A DNA stretch of 64,000 nucleotides from Alteromonas_E sp965248545. GTDB lineage: Bacteria > Pseudomonadota > Gammaproteobacteria > Enterobacterales > Alteromonadaceae. Every line of letters begins with the position of its first letter. Position 1 is the stretch's first letter. Positions 16,724 through 23,582 of this stretch are shown piece by piece. The notes under the pieces were generated by a model. It did no database searches and had not been told where the DNA came from. It was given only the letters and a program-made list of their open reading frames with translations. The position numbers and the translations under genes are program-made. The stretch is from contig OZ252110.1 of NCBI GenBank assembly GCA_965248545.1, positions 186,001 through 250,000 on the forward strand, in the 5' to 3' direction.

Positions 16724-18928
16724 CTATCTAGGTTTAACTGTTTCGGTCACTACACTTGCATTAAATGTAGTGAGTAATTGATTTATTGCCTCATTTTCTT
16801 CAACGACGCTATGCGCATATGCTTGTCTCATTTGCTCAATGCGCTGCTGCAAACCGAAAGGCGTTTGCTCGGGTTGACCCGTTTGAATATCAATCTCAAC
16901 TGCCCTTTCAAAATGGGCACTCAAGGCTTGTTGCAATTGTTGGACAATACCATCAGACAGCAAGTGTTCTTGATCAGCCTGTAACAACAGTGAAATAGCA
17001 TTGTCATTTTGTTCAAAACTCGCGTTCAGTGCCACCTGCTTAACTAGGCCACGAACGTTTAGTGACTCAATGATACTTGCCCAAGTGTCGATTTGTGCGG
17101 CAGAGACGAGCTTTTCGCCGTTCTCCAAAAAAACGGGAAGTTCTTTCCCGGTTTCTATCTGACTCGGTACAGTCTGGGTGGCAGAGGCGTCTTGAACATT
17201 CGTAGTACGTGTAACGTCTTCAACGGGTCGTTGCGGACTCGTGTCCTCTGCTCGCTGAACTGAGTCTGCATAGTCGGCGATTACCTCTTTGGCTGCGCTG
17301 TGACTTTGTGGTTCACTTACCTCTTCACCTTGCGCATTTTCCCAAGGCGGTAGCTCTGTCTCTTTGCCTGATTCGGAGATTGTCTCTATTGCGCTAGATT
17401 GTGCAACGGGAGGTGCACTTTTAGCCTCAGGCTTTTTTGCGTCTTCACTCGCCTCTTGAGCTGGTTGTTGATACATGCGCTGTTGCATTTCCAACATGGC
17501 TTTTGTGCGAGCAAGATTAGCGGCATCCTCAGTCTGCGGTGGCGTGAGAGTATTGTCCTGCTGAGGAACACTTGGCTCATCACGCATTTGCTCGGCTTGC
17601 GCTTCTATCGCCTGTTGCTGTGCGTCTAGTGCCATTAGCCCAGCATCAGCATGCGGTGGCTCGGCGGCGTCTTCGATTGCAGGTTGATTGACTGGCTGCG
17701 CAGACTCTTCAGATCCGCTCGTTACAGGCGATTCATCTACACGAGGTGGTTCAACAACGGGCGCTGTGGTTGCCACAGCAGGCACATTATTCTGGGTTTC
17801 TGGGACAGATTCGCGAATCGTCTGTTCAACATCAGCAAGTGGCGTACTCGGAGTGAATGCCATCATACGCAACAATGCCATTTCTACCCCTGTGCGAGGG
17901 TCAGGCGCGTGTGACAAACTGCGAACACCCTCAATACCAATCTGATAGAGCAACTGCACGTGTTCTGGGGTAAACGTTTTGGCTAATTGAAAAATCGCTT
18001 TGGCATGCGTTGACTCTAAACGACAGGCGTCTGGCACAATCTGCGTTAACGCGATTTGGTGCAGCGTGGCATTTAGCTCATTCAGTACCTGCTGGAAGTC
18101 AGGCGCATGCGCAGCTAGTTCTTCAACCAACGCTAAAATACTTTGATTATCACCGTTTGCCAGAGCTTGAGCGATACGCAAAATGTGATTGCGATCCAGT
18201 AGACCAAGCATATCTGTAACCACTGCTTGGGTTACGTTGCTATTACCTTGGGCAATCGCTTGGTCGGTAAGACTCAAAGCATCACGCATACTCCCTTGAG
18301 CTGCGCGCGCAATCAAACTCAATGCGGGCTTTTCAAATGGTAGTTGTTCATCTGTTAGTACATGCTCAAGCTGGGTGCTAATCTGTTCTCGCGAAAGTGC
18401 CTTGAGGTTAAATTGCAAACATCGAGATAAGATCGTGATTGGCAGTTTTTGCGGGTCGGTTGTGGCCAGCAAAAACTTCACATGTGGTGGTGGCTCTTCC
18501 AGCGTCTTCAGAAGTGCATTGAAACTGTGCTTTGACAACATGTGAACTTCGTCAATTAAATAGACTTTATACTCGCCTCGGGTCGGGCGATATTGCACGT
18601 TATCTAGCAATTCACGCGTGTCTTCAACTTTGGTGCGAGATGCCGCGTCAATTTCAAGTAAATCAACAAAGCGACCTTGCTCAATGTCCACACATGTCGG
18701 GCATTTTCCGCACGGATTAGCACTTTGACCGGTTTCACAATTCAAACTCTTGGCAAAGATACGCGCGATCGTCGTCTTGCCGACACCTCGGGTACCGGTA
18801 AACAAGTACGCATGATGTAATCGATTGTTGTCGAGAGCGTTGCTGATGGCATCTACAACGTGTTCCTGCCCCACCAGCTCAGAAAACTTCTGGGGCCGCC
18901 ATTTGCGGGCAAGAACCTGGTAACTCAT
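16724..18928 (-). CDS. dnaX: DNA polymerase III subunit tau (and gamma by frameshift)
   Basis: A 734-residue clamp-loader ATPase that opens and loads the sliding clamp and, as tau, couples polymerase to helicase. Walker A is at 45-53 (GTRGVGKTT), zinc Cys at C64, C73, C76 and C79, Walker B is LIDEVHML and the sensor-1 loop follows. Domain III ends near residue 370. A long Pro/Gln/Glu-rich linker follows, then the tau C-terminal polymerase-binding domain (PVFLENGEKLVSAAQIDTWASII...). It is longer than E. coli DnaX (643) mainly through the linker. A slippery sequence at codons 497-499 would yield a ~500-residue gamma. It is 6 bp downstream of apt. Confidence 0.97.
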   Translation of the reverse strand: MSYQVLARKWRPQKFSELVGQEHVVDAISNALDNNRLHHAYLFTGTRGVGKTTIARIFAKSLNCETGQSANPCGKCPTCVDIEQGRFVDLLEIDAASRTKVEDTRELLDNVQYRPTRGEYKVYLIDEVHMLSKHSFNALLKTLEEPPPHVKFLLATTDPQKLPITILSRCLQFNLKALSREQISTQLEHVLTDEQLPFEKPALSLIARAAQGSMRDALSLTDQAIAQGNSNVTQAVVTDMLGLLDRNHILRIAQALANGDNQSILALVEELAAHAPDFQQVLNELNATLHQIALTQIVPDACRLESTHAKAIFQLAKTFTPEHVQLLYQIGIEGVRSLSHAPDPRTGVEMALLRMMAFTPSTPLADVEQTIRESVPETQNNVPAVATTAPVVEPPRVDESPVTSGSEESAQPVNQPAIEDAAEPPHADAGLMALDAQQQAIEAQAEQMRDEPSVPQQDNTLTPPQTEDAANLARTKAMLEMQQRMYQQPAQEASEDAKKPEAKSAPPVAQSSAIETISESGKETELPPWENAQGEEVSEPQSHSAAKEVIADYADSVQRAEDTSPQRPVEDVTRTTNVQDASATQTVPSQIETGKELPVFLENGEKLVSAAQIDTWASIIESLNVRGLVKQVALNASFEQNDNAISLLLQADQEHLLSDGIVQQLQQALSAHFERAVEIDIQTGQPEQTPFGLQQRIEQMRQAYAHSVVEENEAINQLLTTFNASVVTETVKPR
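17430..17440 (-). other. Programmed -1 frameshift site in dnaX (A AAA AAG)
   Basis: Minus-strand codons GCA AAA AAG (Ala-Lys-Lys, about 497-499) contain the heptamer A AAA AAG in the right phase. A -1 slip is followed by GCC TGA, so the gamma product gains one Ala and stops. A GAGG Shine-Dalgarno-like stimulator lies about 13 bases upstream, and a small GTGCA/TGCAC hairpin can form downstream. The same heptamer with an immediate stop is used in E. coli dnaX. Confidence 0.88.
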
Positions 18929-18934
18929 AGTGCT

Positions 18935-19471
18935 CTATTCACCCTCGAATTCGCACAGTGCGAATACATCGACACCATGCTCGTTGAGGCGTTGTTCACC
19001 ACCAATATCGGGTAATGAAATAACGAAGCCAGAATGTTCGACAATACCACCCAAGCGGCGGATTAGATTAGCCGTCGCAATCATAGTGCCGCCAGTTGCT
19101 AATAGATCGTCGATCATCAGGACACGCTCACCTGGCTTGATTGCATCTTCATGGATTTCAAGGGTATCCATCCCATACTCGAGTTCGTAGCTTTCAGATA
19201 TTACCTGACGCGGCAGCTTGCCCGGCTTGCGAACTGGAACAAAACCAATACCGAGTTCGATCGCAAGCGGTGCGCCAAATAAAAAGCCTCGCGCTTCTGT
19301 CCCTGCGACCTTATCGAAATTCATCGGAGTAAACTTTTCGACCATTAACGAAAGGCAACTCGAATACGCGGTATGATCTTCCAAAACACTGGTTACATCG
19401 CGAAATTGAATCCCAGGTTTGGGGTAATCGGGAACGGTTTTAACTACAGATTTTATATATTCGGTGGTCAC
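18935..19471 (-). CDS. apt: Adenine phosphoribosyltransferase
   Basis: A cytoplasmic purine-salvage enzyme that makes AMP and pyrophosphate from adenine and PRPP. The PRPP loop VLMIDDLLATGGTM and the type-I PRT features (EARGFLFGAPLA, VRKPGKLP) are present, and 178 residues is normal. The start is GTG (19471); no better start is nearby. It heads the apt-dnaX-ybaB operon. A tiny membrane-protein frame ends 13 bp upstream and may be co-transcribed. Confidence 0.96.
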   Translation of the reverse strand: MTTEYIKSVVKTVPDYPKPGIQFRDVTSVLEDHTAYSSCLSLMVEKFTPMNFDKVAGTEARGFLFGAPLAIELGIGFVPVRKPGKLPRQVISESYELEYGMDTLEIHEDAIKPGERVLMIDDLLATGGTMIATANLIRRLGGIVEHSGFVISLPDIGGEQRLNEHGVDVFALCEFEGE

Positions 19472-19484
19472 TTTAGTACTTCAA

Positions 19485-19613
19485 TTAACGGGTAAAGAAA
19501 AAGACGTACCAGCCGGCAATGATATGCATTAATGGGAAGGCAACAAGCGTGCCTACGGCAGCCAAAAAGTACCACCAGTTATAAACTTCTTTGAATTCAG
19601 AATTGTCAGCCAT
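19485..19613 (-). CDS. Candidate 42-residue membrane protein upstream of apt
   Basis: ATG at 19613 opens a 42-residue frame (MADNSEFKEVYNWWYFLAAVG... ending AGWYVFFFTR). A charged N-terminus, aromatic belts and one long hydrophobic stretch fit a small inner-membrane protein. It ends 13 bp before apt on the same strand. The only ribosome-binding hint is a weak GGAC. It falls below usual gene-calling length limits. I know no family for it. Confidence 0.55.
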   Translation of the reverse strand: MADNSEFKEVYNWWYFLAAVGTLVAFPLMHIIAGWYVFFFTR

Positions 19614-19688
19614 TGTAAAGTCCAATATAGAAGACCAAAAACAGCCGCAAATAGTACTTGAATGTGGCTTGAAATCCTAGCGATATTC

Positions 19689-20441
19689 TCAGCTTTTAGT
19701 GGAGTGAGCCGACAGTACTCGCTGATTGATAAATTGCCACAGTATCTCGTCCGTTGCCTGCAATAATTGCTCAGAGTCCAATTGAGGCAAAGCCTCCGCT
19801 AACTTAGCGAGAAGTTCTCGGAATGTCAGTTCGCCGTGTTGCTCAATTGCATTCAGCATGTAAGCAGTAACCTGGTTAATGAGTGTAAACTCAACGGCTT
19901 CGTCAATATCTCGGTACACGACTAGATACACCTGCTCAGCTGCCTCTTGAGGTTGAAAATCAGGTCCAATTTGATGTACCGGAAAAGCGTAACTTACCAG
20001 TGACGCCAGTGATGAGAGGCGCAATACAGTATCGTCTGTTAAAGCTTCAACATTGGTTTCAAGTAGTTCCCCTTTGCGCACCGACACATCAAGCTCAACC
20101 CACTCATAGTGTGCGAGCTCAGCCAGAAAAGGCGGATCATCCGGCTCGGTCAGATATTCATTGGCGAGAAACTCAACAAACTCTTTACTGATGTCGACAA
20201 ACAACGGCGAGCGACACTGGTGCTGGCTGAAAAAAAGCCGACCTAACGCTTGCCATTTTTGCTCAGTCAAAATCGACTTCAGTACCGGAAAGCCGCTGTC
20301 CAAGAACCCCATGATGTTATTGAAGAACAGTTCGCGATAGATTTTCATGCGTCGGTCTTCGATTCCGTAGTCAAACGCATTCTCTTCAGGTGCTTTTATG
20401 TGAGCAGCAAATGCCTGTTGCACATCTCGAAAATCACTCAT
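19689..20441 (-). CDS. bufC: BufC/HvfC, DUF2063 partner of the MNIO enzyme
   Basis: A 250-residue protein with the DUF2063 N-terminal pattern (FRDVQQAFAAHIK..., YRELFFNNIMGFLDSGFPVLKSIL, FFSQHQCRSPLFVDISKEFVEFL). In this family it delivers the precursor peptide to the DUF692 oxidase. Its start overlaps the bufB stop by 4 bp (ATGA), so translation is coupled. Cytoplasmic. No further gene of the group (a DoxX-type bufD) follows; the next minus-strand frame is the small protein before apt. Confidence 0.9.
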   Translation of the reverse strand: MSDFRDVQQAFAAHIKAPEENAFDYGIEDRRMKIYRELFFNNIMGFLDSGFPVLKSILTEQKWQALGRLFFSQHQCRSPLFVDISKEFVEFLANEYLTEPDDPPFLAELAHYEWVELDVSVRKGELLETNVEALTDDTVLRLSSLASLVSYAFPVHQIGPDFQPQEAAEQVYLVVYRDIDEAVEFTLINQVTAYMLNAIEQHGELTFRELLAKLAEALPQLDSEQLLQATDEILWQFINQRVLSAHSTKS

Positions 20442-21280
20442 GCGGTAAGTCCCGGTTTTTGCTCTCGGTTTACCTGTTGCTGGATAGCTTTGATTTGGCT
20501 AACTTCGGCTAGCAACGCTTGCATAGATGGAATGTTGAAATCGCGCTCCAACAAGGTTGGAAACACACCATGAACCTGGTAAGCCAAGCGTAATAACTCC
20601 CATACTTCAGGTTTTACATCGTCTCCATGGGTGTCCACTTTTAGATCGTCAGCTTCATCGTAATGACCTGCGATATGCCCATAAACGATTTTTCCGGTTG
20701 GCATTGCACGAATAAACTGTTCGGCATCATATTTATGATTGATCGAGTTCACAAAGACATTGTTGACGTCGAGTAGCAAATTACAGCCTGATTGTTGCAG
20801 CACCTGCTGGGTAAACTCTATTTCGCTCATTTCCTGACCCGGTGCTGCGTAATAAGACACATTTTCGAGGACTAAAGGTCGTCCTAAAATATCCTGAACT
20901 CGCTGTACCCTTTCAACAACGTGCTGAACCGCTAGCTGAGTGAAGGGAATAGGCATTAAGTCATACATGTGTCCTTGTCCGGAGCAATAGCTCAGATGAT
21001 CACTGTAGCAGTCTATTTGATGCTGCTTAAGAAACTGTTTTACCTGATGGACAAATTGTTCATCTAAGGGATCTAAGCTGCCTATCGATAGAGACAAACC
21101 ATGCGTAGCAAATCGGTAATTATCGGTTAGGTAGCTAAATTTCTTCTCATAGCTGCCGCCTAACGACATCCAGTTTTCTGGCGCAACCTCCCAAAAATCG
21201 ACTTCTGTTGGATAGTGTTCGATAACCTCATCGAGCATTTCTCGCCGCAAACCGAGTCCAGCTCCGACTAACTTTTCCAC
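20438..21280 (-). CDS. bufB: BufB/HvfB, DUF692 multinuclear non-heme iron oxidase (MNIO)
   Basis: A 280-residue TIM-barrel enzyme that in bufferin and related RiPP systems oxidises Cys residues of the precursor to thio-oxazole or oxazolone/thioamide groups. Metal ligands of the family are visible: His in FATHGLSLSIGS, His in YSDHLSYC, Glu in LENVSYY, Asp/Asn/His in LLDVNNVFVNSINH, His in HIAGH, His/Asp in DTHGDDV, and Glu in LLERDFNIP. The start codon is GTG at 21280. The bufA terminator hairpin lies in the 95-bp gap before it. Older annotation as xylose-isomerase-like reflects fold only. Confidence 0.93.
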   Translation of the reverse strand: MEKLVGAGLGLRREMLDEVIEHYPTEVDFWEVAPENWMSLGGSYEKKFSYLTDNYRFATHGLSLSIGSLDPLDEQFVHQVKQFLKQHQIDCYSDHLSYCSGQGHMYDLMPIPFTQLAVQHVVERVQRVQDILGRPLVLENVSYYAAPGQEMSEIEFTQQVLQQSGCNLLLDVNNVFVNSINHKYDAEQFIRAMPTGKIVYGHIAGHYDEADDLKVDTHGDDVKPEVWELLRLAYQVHGVFPTLLERDFNIPSMQALLAEVSQIKAIQQQVNREQKPGLTA

Positions 21281-21312
21281 GTATAATCCCCGTTACTGCA
21301 TTTGGATGAGAC

Positions 21313-21341
21313 AAAAAAGCCGGTCATCACAACCGGCTTTT
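21313..21341 (-). terminator. Terminator/attenuator between bufA and bufB
   Basis: A 10-bp stem (AAAAGCCGGT / ACCGGCTTTT) with a 7-base loop ends in a T-run on the minus strand. It sits 35 bp after bufA and 32 bp before bufB, so most transcripts would stop after the precursor and some read into the enzyme genes. Confidence 0.85.
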
Positions 21342-21375
21342 ATTCGAGTAAAGAACCGTGTTCTTCAACTATAGC

Positions 21376-21828
21376 TTAGGCTTGGCCACCGCACTTGCCT
21401 TCACCACACTTGCCTTCTTTGCTCTTTTTAGCTTTGTCGCCGCCGCACTTGCCTTCACCGCACTTGCCTTCTTTGGCTTTCGCAGCCTTGTCGCCGCCGC
21501 ACTTACCTTCGCCGCACTTGCCTTCTTTGGCTTTAGCTGCTTTGTCGCCGCCGCATTTACCTTCGCCGCATTTGCCTTCTTTCGACTTAGCTGCTTTGTC
21601 GCCGCCGCATTTACCTTCGCCGCATTTGCCTTCTTTTGACTTAGCTTCTTTGTCGCCGCCACATTTACCTTCACCGCACTTGCCTTCAGCAGCAAATGTC
21701 ATGTAACCAGATTCTAGCTGCTGTGCGCCGAACGGCGTCGCATTTGCTTGCAGACTCACAGAAGCGAGTGAGCCGATTACAACAACACCAACAGCCGTAG
21801 CGATAGTTGATTTTTTAACTTGTTTCAT
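21376..21828 (-). CDS. bufA: BufA bufferin precursor with six Cys-rich repeats
   Basis: A 150-residue RiPP precursor. Residues 1-30 are a Sec signal (MKQVKKSTIATAVGVVVIGSLA...ANA-T), so the product is exported to the periplasm. After a short spacer, residues 48-148 are five full 18-residue units (EGKCGEGKCGGDKAAKSK and close variants) plus a shorter sixth. This gives 12 Cys, all in EGKCG motifs. Relatives (HvfA/bufferins) have such Cys modified by the MNIO enzyme and bind copper or similar metals. Lys-rich linkers between units are unusual in number. It is the first gene of the operon with bufB and bufC. The repeat count was read by eye from the translation. Confidence 0.92.
   Translation of the reverse strand: MKQVKKSTIATAVGVVVIGSLASVSLQANATPFGAQQLESGYMTFAAEGKCGEGKCGGDKEAKSKEGKCGEGKCGGDKAAKSKEGKCGEGKCGGDKAAKAKEGKCGEGKCGGDKAAKAKEGKCGEGKCGGDKAKKSKEGKCGEGKCGGQA
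21379..21687 (-). repeat. 54-bp in-frame tandem repeat (six units) in bufA
   Basis: Near-identical 54-bp units, each coding 18 residues, make up the C-terminal two thirds of bufA; the last unit is cut to 11 residues. Units differ mainly at two or three codons of the Lys/Ala/Ser linker. Such arrays can change copy number by slippage or recombination. Confidence 0.92.
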
Positions 21829-21978
21829 ATTTTAGTTCCCGTCAATTATTGTGAGTCTGAATAATGCGAATGTCGCACTCAAGAATATAGACCCTGTCTT
21901 ACATCAATATATTTCAAAATGAAAAATTTTTTCTTTTTTGCGGTAAGCAAACTTTTTTGCACGACCAATATTCGAGTA

Positions 21979-23544
21979 CTAGGTTGCGTGTAACGCTCCT
22001 TCCAATTGTTCCAGTGACTTCCCTTTCGTTTCGGGCACAAAACGGATCACCAACACCAATGCGATTAGGGCAAACGCTCCGTATATCGCAAATGTTAGTG
22101 CGGCACCCAAGGTTGCAAGCTCCCATGGGAATACCAGCTGCACCATAAAACTGACAAAACTGTTGACCACGCCCACCAGCGATATCGCTAACCCTCGCAC
22201 TTGCGTAGGAAATATTTCCGAAAACATCACCCACATCACAGGGCCTAACGACATCGCAAATGAGGCGACAAAACCGATGATGCCCAACAAAATCAGACGG
22301 GCATTCATAGTCGTTGCTGCTTCAAGCAGTGCCCCTTGAAATTCGTTCGCTTGGGACTCAGAGAGTGTGTTTGCTAGGGCATTTTTGAACGCAACATCCG
22401 ATTCAAACTTGACATCTTTTAGCAACTGCAATTGACTCGCAGTTAATGATTCATGCTCTGCGCTTAATGTCTGAATATCACTTTCCGTCAATGTATAGGT
22501 TGCCTGCTTAAAGCCATAAGCACATACAGCCATACTCAGTACCACACCGCTTAAGCCAACGATTAGCAGTGGTTTTCGCCCTAATCTATCAATGGTCATC
22601 ATGGCGACAATAGTGAAGACTACATTCACAACGCCTATCAGTACCGCTTGCATGAAGGCAGCGTTTGTCCCCACACCACTCTGTTCAAAAATGGTTGGCG
22701 CATAGAAGAAAATGACGTTTATCCCGGTAACTTGTTGTGCAATACCGACGATCAAGCCAACCCCAATGGCAAAGCTCATTTTATTACTAAAGAGCACTTT
22801 CAGTCGCGCCAGTAAGGGGGGCTGTTGATTAGCCAATGAGGATTGTATGGTTGCCAGTTCAAGGTCAGCTTCTTTAGCCCCGAACAAACGCGTTAAGACC
22901 TGATGTCCTTCTTGTTTCTGTCCGGTCATGATAAGCCAACGAGGGCTTCGCGGAATAGTAAACAACAAGCCAAACCAAATCAGTGCTGGGATCACCTCCA
23001 TGCCTAACATCCAGCGCCATACTTGCTCATTAATCCCCAATTGACTGACCCAGGCTAAGTCGCTTTGGCTCAACTGCAAAAAATAATAGTTACTGAAATA
23101 AGAGACAGAAAAACCTAACACGATATTAAATTGGTTCACCGAAACCAACTTCCCTCGATGTTCCGGCGCACTGATTTCGGCGATGTAAATCGGCGCAATC
23201 ATCAAAGAACAAAACGCCATACCACCAATGAAGCGTGCCGTGACTAGCATCCAGAAGTCTGTCGCTAAGGCCGATGCCAAGGCGGAAACAAGGTATAGAA
23301 AAGCAATCAATATAAGCGTCTTACGCCGCCCAATCGCATCACATATGGCACCGGCCGTAATGGTGGCGATGATGCCACCCAGAGTAGGTGAGCTCACTAC
23401 AAATCCCTGTTGCCAAGTCGACAACGAAAACTCTGTGGCGACAAAGCCTATAGCGCCCGAGATAACCGATGCGTCAAAACCGAATATAAATCCGCCCAGC
23501 GAAACAATGATGGTGTAGTAAAGTACAGAACGGTTTTGAAACAT
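21979..23544 (-). CDS. Sugar porter family MFS transporter
   Basis: A 521-residue inner-membrane sugar:H+ symporter-type protein with twelve expected helices. Family signatures are present: GFIFGFDASVISG in TM1, D(A)IGRRKT in loop 2-3, RFIGGMAFC, PRSPRWL, QQVTGINVIFFY in TM7, DRLGRKPLL in loop 8-9 and VPETKGKSLEQLE at the end. QQVTGIN suggests glucose or xylose-type hexose transport. An extra ~60-residue charged helical stretch lies between TM9 and TM10, predicted outside. It is the last gene after two GH3 enzymes (38 bp gap) and probably imports glucose or short beta-glucosides. Confidence 0.93.
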   Translation of the reverse strand: MFQNRSVLYYTIIVSLGGFIFGFDASVISGAIGFVATEFSLSTWQQGFVVSSPTLGGIIATITAGAICDAIGRRKTLILIAFLYLVSALASALATDFWMLVTARFIGGMAFCSLMIAPIYIAEISAPEHRGKLVSVNQFNIVLGFSVSYFSNYYFLQLSQSDLAWVSQLGINEQVWRWMLGMEVIPALIWFGLLFTIPRSPRWLIMTGQKQEGHQVLTRLFGAKEADLELATIQSSLANQQPPLLARLKVLFSNKMSFAIGVGLIVGIAQQVTGINVIFFYAPTIFEQSGVGTNAAFMQAVLIGVVNVVFTIVAMMTIDRLGRKPLLIVGLSGVVLSMAVCAYGFKQATYTLTESDIQTLSAEHESLTASQLQLLKDVKFESDVAFKNALANTLSESQANEFQGALLEAATTMNARLILLGIIGFVASFAMSLGPVMWVMFSEIFPTQVRGLAISLVGVVNSFVSFMVQLVFPWELATLGAALTFAIYGAFALIALVLVIRFVPETKGKSLEQLEGALHAT

Positions 23545-23582
23545 GTATATCCCTCTTTATTATTGTTTTGAGTAGTGGTTAG

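Noticed and set aside
20438..21280. Xylose isomerase-like sugar enzyme
   Set aside because: The DUF692 ligands and the bufA/bufC neighbours identify an MNIO enzyme; only the fold is shared.
21379..21687. Possible CRISPR array
   Set aside because: The 54-bp units are contiguous, without spacers, and code for protein repeats in frame.
21358..21706. Long repetitive plus-strand frames and a second minus-strand frame over bufA
   Set aside because: The 54-bp repeats keep all frames open. The bufA frame has the signal peptide, EGKCG motifs and bufB/bufC partners.
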